Shown: piece after piece, positions 8,405-16,115 of the stretch | Position numbering within the stretch: the first letter of the stretch is position 1 | Layout: every line of letters begins with the position of its first letter | NCBI GenBank assembly: GCA_910583555.1 | Contig: CAJTXO010000017.1 | Location: forward strand, 1-64,000 | Reading direction: 5' to 3' | DNA from: an uncultured Eubacterium sp. | GTDB taxonomy: Bacteria > Bacillota > Clostridia > Lachnospirales > Lachnospiraceae | Length of the DNA: 64,000 bases | Program-made: the position numbers and the translations under genes | The notes under the pieces: model-generated | What the model was told of the DNA's origin: nothing | Database searches by the model: none | Seen by the model: the letters and a program-made list of their open reading frames with translations, nothing else

Positions 8405-8560
8405 TCAAAAGACGCTGAAATTAATCACCCATACATCAATTGCCTGCCAAACCAACAGGATAAAAGCAATCGCATAAAACAGGATCGCTGTTTTGATCCA
8501 TTTCTTGTCATAAGCAATACACGCCGCGATAAAAGAAGCGATGATCATAAAACACTCCAT
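8405..8560 (-). CDS. 51-residue membrane protein linked to the GH43 gene
   Basis: Reads MECFMIIASFIAACIAYDKK, then WIKTAILFYAIAFILLVWQA, ending VINFSVF. Two hydrophobic helices flank a short polar DKKWIK turn, so a two-pass hairpin in the membrane is likely. GGGGAG lies four bases before the ATG and the start is 14 bases after the GH43 stop, so it is probably translated from the same message. Codon use is ordinary and the frame is fully open. No family recognised. It could be a small regulator or partner of a transporter encoded elsewhere. Confidence 0.6.
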   Translation of the reverse strand: MECFMIIASFIAACIAYDKKWIKTAILFYAIAFILLVWQAIDVWVINFSVF

Positions 8561-8574
8561 CTGTCTCCCCTTCC

Positions 8575-9981
8575 TCAATCCGCTGTTTCCAGACGGAAGG
8601 AGCGGAAACTCGCATTCCCATCCCCGGAAAACGTAAAGTAGAGCGCATGGACCCCATCGGGAATGTCAACTTCCGCGGTGTACGGCTCCCAGACATTCGT
8701 AAACTCGATCGGTATCTCTGCCACGACCGGCCCGTCCCACGCCAGCCGGACTTCAAACACGCCTTTGGCATAGCCGCGCGTCCAGATCGTGACGCGCCGG
8801 ATCCCCTGACAATCAAAATACTTAAATCCGGCCGTCGCGCCGTGTTCCATATTGGCAACATAGCCGGGTTCCTCATCTCCGTCCCGGCCGTCCTGCATGA
8901 TCTTCGGAAACCGGTCGCCGCCCACATAAATGGAATCTTCTTCCGTGAACAGATTACAGGCCAGATAAGCCGGATACTCGCCTTCGCCTTTTAGCGGCCC
9001 GCCGTTTAATCCGCACGAAGTAAGCTCCGCCTGCGAAAAACTCCCGTCAGCCGAACGTTCGAGCCGTTCCGCGCACCCCTGCCGGCAATACCACGAACCG
9101 TTCGTGTGCCGGTGGTAAAAGATGTACCACTCGCCGCCGATCTCCACCAGGCTGCCGTGGTTATTGCTGCCATACGCCATCGGTTTTTCAGCCGGTTTGT
9201 ACGAATCGATATGTAGATCGCAGTTGCTTACGAGAACGCCGCGGTACGTAAACTCCCGGTCGGGAAACCGGCTCGTGGCATAGCACAGCTCGTGCATGAC
9301 AGACGAGGAATAAATAAAATAATAGGTTTCACCGATCTTTCGGATCGACGGCGCTTCGAAAAAGCCGTGGCCTTCAAATCCGGTCCCCTCGCTCTTCCAC
9401 TCGGGCGGCGCCACGAATTTCGGCGCCTCTTTCACCGTCAGCATATCGGTATCCAGAACCGTCACCATCGCGCCGTTCCTCGACGTGTCCCCCTGTCCGC
9501 AAAAGCCGGTATACAGATAGATACGGTCGCCTTCCCACAATACGCCCGGATCAAACTGCGGCTCGTCCCCCTGTCTCTCTCCGAGGAGCGCCCCGTCTTC
9601 ATAGTGCACATAGCCGTAAAATTCATAACGGCCGGCCGGCGTATCGCACACCGCTACCGATACGACCGATACTTTATCCAGCACATAATACAGATAATAT
9701 CTGCCATCGGGCCCCTTCACGACATCGGGCGCATAGAGGCACATCTTCCCCTCTTTGTTATACGGGTCTGCTGTTTTTTCATAAATGACTCCCTCACAGC
9801 GCCAGTCTCCCAGATCGTCGACCGGAGCCGACCAGCACATATAATCGCCCAGACAAAATACGTGGCCGTTATACTTGTCATGTGACCCGTATACATATAC
9901 CCTGCCGTCAAATACGTACGGTTCTCCGTCCGGTATGTATTCCCAGGACGGCAGATATGGATTGAACGCCTGCTTTTTCAC
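8575..9981 (-). CDS. glycoside hydrolase family 43 with C-terminal CBM6-like domain
   Basis: 468 residues. The amino two-thirds is a five-bladed propeller of the arabinanase/xylosidase type: NPYLPSWEYIPDGEP, the acidic residue in YGSHDKYNG, LYAPDVV, FFEAPSIRKIGETYYF with the likely proton donor Glu, and NNHGSLVEIGGEWYIFYHRHT. The last 130 residues resemble a CBM6 beta-sandwich (GYVANMEHGATAGFKYFD, then VEVDIPDGVHALYFTF-like strands). No signal peptide, so it likely works in the cytoplasm on imported arabino- or xylo-oligosaccharides. GTG start with AAGGGA six bases upstream. 43 bases after alaS with no visible terminator. Confidence 0.88.
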   Translation of the reverse strand: MKKQAFNPYLPSWEYIPDGEPYVFDGRVYVYGSHDKYNGHVFCLGDYMCWSAPVDDLGDWRCEGVIYEKTADPYNKEGKMCLYAPDVVKGPDGRYYLYYVLDKVSVVSVAVCDTPAGRYEFYGYVHYEDGALLGERQGDEPQFDPGVLWEGDRIYLYTGFCGQGDTSRNGAMVTVLDTDMLTVKEAPKFVAPPEWKSEGTGFEGHGFFEAPSIRKIGETYYFIYSSSVMHELCYATSRFPDREFTYRGVLVSNCDLHIDSYKPAEKPMAYGSNNHGSLVEIGGEWYIFYHRHTNGSWYCRQGCAERLERSADGSFSQAELTSCGLNGGPLKGEGEYPAYLACNLFTEEDSIYVGGDRFPKIMQDGRDGDEEPGYVANMEHGATAGFKYFDCQGIRRVTIWTRGYAKGVFEVRLAWDGPVVAEIPIEFTNVWEPYTAEVDIPDGVHALYFTFSGDGNASFRSFRLETAD

Positions 9982-10024
9982 GATTTTCCCTTCTTTCCCT
10001 GTTCGTTCTGTTTTGTGTACTGCA

Positions 10025-12664
10025 CTAGCTGATCTGCTCTTTCGCCGCCTCTTTTGCGCGCTTGAGGGCTTCTTCGATACCGGCTGGATTTTTACCGCCT
10101 GCCTGCGCCATATTCGGACGGCCGCCCCCGCCGCCTCCGACGAGTTTCGCGATTTCTTTTATGAGATTGCCGGCATGGGCGCCTTTTGCCACGGCGCCGT
10201 CCGTCGCTGTCGCCATCAGGTTCACCTTTCCGCCGTTTTCCGCAGCAAAGACAACGATCGCTTCCCCGAGTTTCTGCTTCGCCTCATCACCCAGATCCCG
10301 CATGCCGTTCATATCAACATCGGTGAGCCGGCTGACGAGTATCTTTACGCCGTTTACCTCTTCTGCCGCCGACATCATGTCGCCGGCCGCCGCTTTCGCC
10401 ATCTTCGCCTTCAACGCATCATTTTCCTTTGCCAGCGCCTTACATTCCTCCTGCATCGCCGTGATCTTCTTCACGACATCCGCCGGCGCTGCTTTCAGCG
10501 CCTTTGCCGCCTGTTTTAGCTGCCGTTCCGTCTGGTCGTAGTACGCGATCAGTCCGGCGCCCGTCAGCGCCTCGATCCGCCTCACGCCGGCGGCAACGCC
10601 GCTTTCGGACAGGATCTTAAAGGCGGAAATGTTCCTCGTATTTTCCACATGGGTACCGCCGCACAGTTCCGAACTGAACTCACCCATCTGGACGACGCGG
10701 ACTTTCTCCCCGTATTTCTCACCAAAGAGTGCCATCGCTCCCGTTTTCTTTGCCTCATCGAGCGTCATCTCCTTCGTCACGACCGGGAGGCCGCGCAAAA
10801 TATTTTCATTGACGATCTGCTCTACCTTCGCGATCTCTTCGTCGGTCATCGGGGAAAAATGCGTAAAGTCGAAACGAAGCTTCTCCTGATCCACAAGCGA
10901 TCCTGCCTGCTCGACATGGCTGCCCAGCACGAGACGGAGCGCTTTCTGCATCAGATGCGTCGCGCTGTGGTTGTTCGCCGTCAGATTCCTCCGGCTCTCA
11001 TCAACGGAAAGTTTCACCGTGTCGCCGGTGTGGATCGCGCCGGAAACCATTTTCCCCACATGGCCGATCTTCGTTCCCTGGAGTTTGACCGTATCGGCCA
11101 CTTCAAATGTGCCCTCCGCTGTGGAAATCATTCCCGTATCGGCCGCCTGTCCGCCCATCGTCGCGTAGAACGGCGTTTCCTCCACGAGGATCGTCCCCTC
11201 CATCCCCTCGCTCAGCGTATCGACGATCGCATCGGCCGTCGTCAGCACCGTAACCTTCGACTCGTGCTCCAGTCTGTCATATCCGACAAACTGACTCGAA
11301 ACGGCCGCGTCGATCGACTGGTATACCGTCACGTCCGCGCCCATGTAATTCGTCACTTCCCTGGCTTCACGCGCCGTCTTTCTCTGTACTTCCATCGCCG
11401 CCAGAAATCCTTCCTCATCGGCGGTAAATCCTTTTTCTCCCAGGATCTCAACCGTGAGGTCAACCGGGAAACCATACGTATCGTATAGTTTAAACGTATT
11501 TTCACCGGAGAGCACGGTTGTCCCTTCCTTCTTCATCTGCTCCATCATCTCGCCGAGGATCGAAAGTCCCTGGTCGATCGTCTTATTAAAGTTTTCTTCC
11601 TCTGTAGAAATCAGTTTCAATATATAATCCTTCTTATCCGCCAGCTCTGGATACCCGTCCGCTGACTCGCGGATCACAACCTCGCTCAGCTCGGCCAGAA
11701 AACGGCCGGAAATGCCGAGCAGCCTTCCATGTCTCGCCGCGCGGCGCAGCAGGCGGCGGAGCACATATCCCCTGCCCTCATTGGACGGCATGATCCCGTC
11801 CGACACCATGAACGTCACCGAACGGATATGGTCGGTAATGACGCGGATCGACATATCCGCTTTGTCTTCTTTCCCGTATTCCACATGCGCCAGTTCGCAC
11901 ACGCGGTCGCGGATCGCCTTGACCGTATCCACATCAAAGATCGAATCGACGTCCTGCATAATGACAGCCAGACGCTCCAGTCCCATACCGGTATCTATGT
12001 TTTTGTTTTCCAGTTCCTCATAATTTCCATTTCCATCATTGTCAAACTGGGTAAATACATTGTTCCAGATCTCGATGTAACGGTCACATTCACATCCGAC
12101 CGTGCAATCCGGCTTGCCGCAGCCGTATTTCTCCCCGCGGTCAAAGTAGATTTCCGAACACGGTCCGCACGGCCCGGCGCCGTGCTCCCAAAAATTATCT
12201 TCCTTTCCAAAGCGGAAGATCCTCTCTTTCGCGATGCCGATCTCCTTATTCCAGATGTCAAACGCCTCGTCATCTTCGACATAGACCGACGGATACAGCC
12301 TGTCCTCCGGTATTTCCAATGTCTTTGTCAAAAATTCCCACGACCAGGCGATCGCCTCATGCTTAAAATAGTCGCCGAACGAAAAGTTCCCGAGCATCTC
12401 AAAAAATGTGCCGTGACGCGCCGTCTTTCCTACATTTTCAATATCCCCCGTGCGGATACATTTCTGGCAGGTCGCCACGCGCGTCCGCGGCGGGATCTCC
12501 TGCCCGGTAAAATATGGTTTCAGCGGGGTCATCCCGGCATTGATGAGCAGTAAGCTCTTATCATTTTGAGGGATGAGGGAAAAACTCTTCATGACAAGAT
12601 GCCCTTTCCCCTCAAAGAATTGCAAAAACATGTTTCTCAGTTCATTTAATCCATATGATTTCAT
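10025..12664 (-). CDS. alaS: alanine--tRNA ligase
   Basis: 879 residues, full length. Class II catalytic core at the amino end (ELRNMFLQFFEGKGH, RVATCQKCIRTGDIENVG), editing domain with the zinc-site NNHSATHL and CGGTHVENT motifs, coiled-coil linker, and the glycine-rich C-Ala domain ending GGGGGGRPNMAQAGG. GGAGG lies six bases before the ATG. It follows proA by 40 bases; this is too short for the T-box leader that many Firmicutes alaS genes carry, so regulation must come from the proA region or be constitutive. Confidence 0.97.
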   Translation of the reverse strand: MKSYGLNELRNMFLQFFEGKGHLVMKSFSLIPQNDKSLLLINAGMTPLKPYFTGQEIPPRTRVATCQKCIRTGDIENVGKTARHGTFFEMLGNFSFGDYFKHEAIAWSWEFLTKTLEIPEDRLYPSVYVEDDEAFDIWNKEIGIAKERIFRFGKEDNFWEHGAGPCGPCSEIYFDRGEKYGCGKPDCTVGCECDRYIEIWNNVFTQFDNDGNGNYEELENKNIDTGMGLERLAVIMQDVDSIFDVDTVKAIRDRVCELAHVEYGKEDKADMSIRVITDHIRSVTFMVSDGIMPSNEGRGYVLRRLLRRAARHGRLLGISGRFLAELSEVVIRESADGYPELADKKDYILKLISTEEENFNKTIDQGLSILGEMMEQMKKEGTTVLSGENTFKLYDTYGFPVDLTVEILGEKGFTADEEGFLAAMEVQRKTAREAREVTNYMGADVTVYQSIDAAVSSQFVGYDRLEHESKVTVLTTADAIVDTLSEGMEGTILVEETPFYATMGGQAADTGMISTAEGTFEVADTVKLQGTKIGHVGKMVSGAIHTGDTVKLSVDESRRNLTANNHSATHLMQKALRLVLGSHVEQAGSLVDQEKLRFDFTHFSPMTDEEIAKVEQIVNENILRGLPVVTKEMTLDEAKKTGAMALFGEKYGEKVRVVQMGEFSSELCGGTHVENTRNISAFKILSESGVAAGVRRIEALTGAGLIAYYDQTERQLKQAAKALKAAPADVVKKITAMQEECKALAKENDALKAKMAKAAAGDMMSAAEEVNGVKILVSRLTDVDMNGMRDLGDEAKQKLGEAIVVFAAENGGKVNLMATATDGAVAKGAHAGNLIKEIAKLVGGGGGGRPNMAQAGGKNPAGIEEALKRAKEAAKEQIS

Positions 12665-12704
12665 TTCTTTCCTCCATTTTCGCGCGCCGCATTACTGACG
12701 CCCT

Positions 12705-13949
12705 TTACTCGCGAATCTGTCCGTTTCCTAAAATAATATATTTGGTACTCGTCAGCGCCAAAAGTCCCATCGGCCCCCTGGCGTGGAGTTTCTGCGTGCT
12801 GATCCCGATCTCCGCCCCGAAGCCAAACTCGAACCCGTCCGTAAAACGGGTGGAGGCGTTCACATAAACGGCGGCCGCGTCGATCTCATTTAAAAACTTC
12901 ATCGAATTTTCATAATTCTCCGTCACGATCGACTCGGAGTGCCCGGTATTATAGCGATTGATATGCGCGATCGCCTCATCGACACTGTCCACGATCTTCA
13001 TGGAAATGATCTTATCCAGATATTCCGTGCCAAAATCTTCCTCGGACGCGGGAACGATGCCGGCGTCGTATGTTCTCGCGCGCTCATCCCCCCGGATCTC
13101 GACGCCGTTTTCGTACAACGCCTGGCAGATCGCAGGAACCGCTTTTTCTGCCACCGCCTCGTGGATGACGAGCGACTCACACGCATTACAGACACCGAGA
13201 CGCTGCGTTTTCGCGTTGACAATGATGGGGACAGCCATATCCAGATCGGCAAATTCATCCACGTATACGTGACAGTTCCCTGTCCCTGTCTCAATGACTG
13301 GCACTGTACTTTTTTCTACAACTGTCTTGATCAGTCCGGCCCCGCCGCGCGGGATCAGCACATCGATGTATTCGTTCATCCTCATGAGCTGTTTCGCCGT
13401 CTCCCTCGATGTATCGGCCACAAGCTGGATCGCATCGGCCGGCAGTCCCTTTTTCGCCAGTGCCTGCCGGATCACATCGACGATCGCGGTATTCGAGTGG
13501 ATCGCGTCGCTTCCGCCCCGCAGGATCACGGCGTTTCCCGTCTTAAAGCAAAGAGCGAACGCATCGGCTGTCACATTCGGGCGCGACTCATAAATAATCC
13601 CAATGACGCCGATCGGCACACGGCGCTGTCCGACCTGAAGGCCATTTGGCAGCGTCTTCATCGAGAGGACTTCCCCGACCGGATCGTCCAGTCCCACGAC
13701 CTGCTTCAATCCTTCCGCCATCGCCCGGATCCGGTCATCGGTCAGCCGCAGACGGTCGATGAGGGATTCCTTCATCCCAGCCGCTTCCGCGTGGTCAATG
13801 TCTATGTTATTTTTTTCTAATATGTCGCCGGCGCACCGGACAAGTTCCTCTGCCACAAACAGCAGGCCCTCGTTCTTTTTTACAACCGGCAGGCGGTTCA
13901 TATCCGCGGCGGCTGACCGGGCAGCCAGTCCCATCTGTTCTAGTGTCAT
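12705..13949 (-). CDS. proA: gamma-glutamyl phosphate reductase
   Basis: Second step of proline synthesis: reduces glutamyl-5-phosphate to the semialdehyde with NADPH. 414 residues with the aldehyde dehydrogenase-like motifs VCNACESLVIHE (catalytic Cys) and GGSDAIHSN, plus the C-terminal GFEFGFGAEIGISTQKLHARGPMGL signature. AAGGAGG is ten bases upstream. Its ATG overlaps the stop of a small upstream frame (ATGA type). proB lies upstream, separated by two unrelated genes and a gap. Confidence 0.96.
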   Translation of the reverse strand: MTLEQMGLAARSAAADMNRLPVVKKNEGLLFVAEELVRCAGDILEKNNIDIDHAEAAGMKESLIDRLRLTDDRIRAMAEGLKQVVGLDDPVGEVLSMKTLPNGLQVGQRRVPIGVIGIIYESRPNVTADAFALCFKTGNAVILRGGSDAIHSNTAIVDVIRQALAKKGLPADAIQLVADTSRETAKQLMRMNEYIDVLIPRGGAGLIKTVVEKSTVPVIETGTGNCHVYVDEFADLDMAVPIIVNAKTQRLGVCNACESLVIHEAVAEKAVPAICQALYENGVEIRGDERARTYDAGIVPASEEDFGTEYLDKIISMKIVDSVDEAIAHINRYNTGHSESIVTENYENSMKFLNEIDAAAVYVNASTRFTDGFEFGFGAEIGISTQKLHARGPMGLLALTSTKYIILGNGQIRE

Positions 13950-14098
13950 GATCTGGGTTCCTCCTTATTCTTTGATACAGATAACGTATCAATCCTGCTT
14001 TCATCCGCCCATCCTTTTGCAAGTTCCTCCACGGCTTTACACATGGCGGTTCTTCCCCCTTCCGTTTCTATAAAATAATAAATCCGTTTTGCCAACAT
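13946..14098 (-). pseudogene. remnant resembling the C-terminus of a PD-(D/E)XK (Rpn-type) transposase/nuclease
   Basis: Frame of 50 residues beginning MLAKRIYYFIETEGG and containing RTAMCKAVEELAKGW. The pattern YYFxETxGGRxxMCKAVEE resembles the tail of Rpn-like putative transposases that are common in Lachnospiraceae, but the catalytic part is missing. The -10 box of the likely proA promoter overlaps its first codon. A shorter product from the internal ATG of MCKAVEEL could still be made, and it ends overlapping the proA start. Call based on memory of the family; modest confidence. Confidence 0.35.
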
Positions 14099-14125
14099 TT
14101 TATCATTTCCAATATGAAAATGCAA
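14097..14125 (-). promoter_or_regulatory. likely promoter for proA-alaS
   Basis: Minus strand TTGCAT (14120-14125), 17 bases, TAAAAT (14097-14102). It lies between the folate gene and proA, inside the remnant frame. Confidence 0.5.
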
Positions 14126-14198
14126 ATAAAAATAGTTTCCTACCATACCTGGCTATCGCACTTTCACTCAAATCCATCTACAACCACCCCTTCCTGCT

Positions 14199-14807
14199 TC
14201 ACGTTTCGATAAAATGGTAATGTTTCCGCTCCCCCTCCTGCGTCACGATACGCTCCGGCCGCACATCCCATTCTCCCACCGGGATCTCCGGAAGCTCCTG
14301 CTCCTCAAACACGGCGAGCACAGGCGTGATCCGCCCCCCGTACCGCGCCAGATACCTGTCATAGTACCCGCCTCCATACCCCATCCGATTCCCGTTCCCG
14401 TCAAATGCCACCCCCGGCATGATCATGACCACATCCTCTTTTGAAAACATACTGTCATCGCCAAACACCTGCCGCTCCGCCGCCACCGTTTCCTCCGGCT
14501 CAAAAATGCCCTGATACCCTTTTTGCAGCGTTCCCAGATCCTCCACAGGAAAAAAACGCATCTGTCCTGTCCCGGCATACGTTTTCGGCAAAAAAAGCTG
14601 TTTCCCCTGCCGCAGCACTTCCCGATTCAGCCCGTCCGTCTCCACCTCAGAACGAAAAGATGCGTACGAAAATACAGCCTTCGCCTTTTGAAACCATTCC
14701 GACCGCAAGACCCGTTCCACAATCCGTCTGGAACTTTCCGCCCGGTACTCTTTCGCCAAACCGTCGCGGATCGTGAGCGCGCGACGGCGCACCTCATCCT
14801 TATCCAT
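14199..14807 (-). CDS. 5-formyltetrahydrofolate cyclo-ligase
   Basis: Converts 5-formyl-THF to 5,10-methenyl-THF with ATP. 202 residues, normal length. The family signature MGYGGGYYDRYLARY is intact near residue 140, preceded by MIMPGVAFDGNGNR. The basic amino end (RRRALTIRDGL) binds ATP phosphate in relatives. AAGGTG seven bases upstream. It follows the DUF896 gene across a short, partly repetitive gap. Confidence 0.93.
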   Translation of the reverse strand: MDKDEVRRRALTIRDGLAKEYRAESSRRIVERVLRSEWFQKAKAVFSYASFRSEVETDGLNREVLRQGKQLFLPKTYAGTGQMRFFPVEDLGTLQKGYQGIFEPEETVAAERQVFGDDSMFSKEDVVMIMPGVAFDGNGNRMGYGGGYYDRYLARYGGRITPVLAVFEEQELPEIPVGEWDVRPERIVTQEGERKHYHFIET

Positions 14808-14845
14808 CTTTTTTCACCTTCCCTCCATTCCGTGCTTTTTGTGTT

Positions 14846-14882
14846 CCACCCTTCCTCTATCCCACCCTTCCTCTATTCCACC
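14846..14882. repeat. 16-bp tandem repeat (about two copies)
   Basis: CCACCCTTCCTCTATC is repeated at 14846 and 14862 with a partial third copy, in the gap between the DUF896 gene and the folate cyclo-ligase. Confidence 0.7.
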
Positions 14883-14895
14883 GCACTGGCAGCGT

Positions 14896-15105
14896 TTAAT
14901 GTTTATTTTTCTTCGTCAGCGGCGTGATTGTCCCGTCCGCCTCCTGGATTGAAACATTAGCCAGTGTCGAGCGCAGGTTCTGCCGGACGGAATCAATATA
15001 TTCCGCGCGCAGTAACGCCTGTTCCTTTCGTTCCTCCTCTGTGATCGTTCCCTCTTTTTTCTTTTTATACAGCTCATTGATCCGCTTGATTTTCTGTTCA
15101 TCCAT
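14896..15105 (-). CDS. DUF896 (YnzC-family) small protein
   Basis: 69 residues: MDEQKIKRINELYKKKKEG followed by TITEEERKEQALLRAEYIDSVRQNLRSTL, the whole of the short helical DUF896 family. Homologues in Bacillus belong to the YnzC/YneB SOS-region group; biochemical role unknown. The ATG at 15105 is preceded by GGAGG eight bases upstream. That ribosome site lies in the leftmost copy of the 81-bp repeat described at 15113-15330. Confidence 0.88.
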   Translation of the reverse strand: MDEQKIKRINELYKKKKEGTITEEERKEQALLRAEYIDSVRQNLRSTLANVSIQEADGTITPLTKKNKH

Positions 15106-15112
15106 TTCTATT

Positions 15113-15330
15113 TCCTCCAATTTCAGCGCACTAAATATTCCTTTAAATAAAAATGCCTCGTTTCACGCCTTAAACATCGTTTCTGCCAGCTTGTCCTCCA
15201 ATTTTAGCGCTCTAAATATTCCTTTAAATGAAAATGCCTCGTCTTACGTCTTAAACATCATTTCTGCCAGCTTGTCCTCCAATTTTAGCGCTCTAAATAT
15301 TCCTTTAAATGAAAATGCCTCGTCTTGTGA
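15113..15330. repeat. 81-bp tandem repeat built from the proB 3' end
   Basis: Three copies in register: the marker CTAAATATTC starts at 15131, 15212 and 15293, a period of exactly 81 bases. The rightmost copy is the true 3' end of proB including its stop. The two others lie between proB and the DUF896 gene and are non-coding because of substitutions and a small deletion in the segment matching VFKAHKTRHF. Each extra copy carries a GGAGGA sequence. Confidence 0.9.
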
Positions 15331-16115
15331 GCCTTGAACACCGTGCCGACCAGCTCGCCTTCCATCAAAAGGTTGATATTTTCCATATCCTCCCCGTTGA
15401 TGATCGCCATATCCGTTCCCGCGTCGTTGGCGATACCCGCCGCGTAAATTTTCGCGCTCATACCGCCGGTGCCGTACGACGTGGACGATCCTTTCGCCAT
15501 TTCGATCATCTCATCGCTGATGCTCTCCACATACGAGATAAATTCCGCCTCCGCATTGACATTCGGATCATCGGTGTACAACCCGTCAATATCGCTGAGC
15601 AAAACGAGCAGGTCGGCGCTGGCGATCGCCGCCACGATGGCGGAGAGTGTATCGTTGTCACCAAATTCGATCTCATCCGTCGCCACGGAGTCATTTTCGT
15701 TGACGATCGGTATCGCGCCCAGTTTTAAAAGTTCCTCAAACGTGCTGCGGGCGTTGTGCCGGCTGCGGTCGTCCATAATGGTAAACTTTGTCATAAGGAT
15801 CTGCGCCGTGTACTGGTTATACTCGGAAAACAGCTTTTGGTACACGGTCATGAGCCTGCTCTGGCCGATCGCCGCGCACGCCTGTTTGAGTGAAATGGAA
15901 TCCGGCTTTTCCTTCAGGCCGAGTGACTTCCTCCCAACGCCGATGGCCCCGGACGACACGACGATGATATCTTTTCCCCTGTTATGTAGATCAGTAAGGA
16001 TGCGGACAAATTTCTCCAGCTTTACCAGATCCAGTCCGCCCGTTTCCTCATGGATGATCGTTGAAGTCCCCACCTTAAATACAATCCTTTTTTTATCCTT
16101 AAAATTATTCCTCAT
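15285..16115 (-). CDS. proB: glutamate 5-kinase, short form without PUA domain
   Basis: First step of proline synthesis. 276 residues: amino acid kinase fold with FKVGTSTII, VVSSGAIGVGRKSLG, IPIVNENDSVAT and GTGGMSAKIYAA. The C-terminal PUA domain of the 370-residue Escherichia enzyme is absent, so it ends HLKEYLER. GGAGAG is close to the ATG, and the start overlaps the preceding FAD protein gene by 11 bases. Its final codons form the rightmost copy of the 81-bp repeat. Confidence 0.95.
   Translation of the reverse strand: MRNNFKDKKRIVFKVGTSTIIHEETGGLDLVKLEKFVRILTDLHNRGKDIIVVSSGAIGVGRKSLGLKEKPDSISLKQACAAIGQSRLMTVYQKLFSEYNQYTAQILMTKFTIMDDRSRHNARSTFEELLKLGAIPIVNENDSVATDEIEFGDNDTLSAIVAAIASADLLVLLSDIDGLYTDDPNVNAEAEFISYVESISDEMIEMAKGSSTSYGTGGMSAKIYAAGIANDAGTDMAIINGEDMENINLLMEGELVGTVFKAHKTRHFHLKEYLER

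Noticed and set aside
10649..11488. 279-residue plus-strand frame inside alaS
   Set aside because: Antisense of a conserved synthetase; no initiation signals.
12665..12704. T-box leader for alaS
   Set aside because: The gap to proA is 40 bases and holds no T-box sequence.
12939..13820. 293-residue plus-strand frame inside proA
   Set aside because: Antisense frame over conserved proA motifs.
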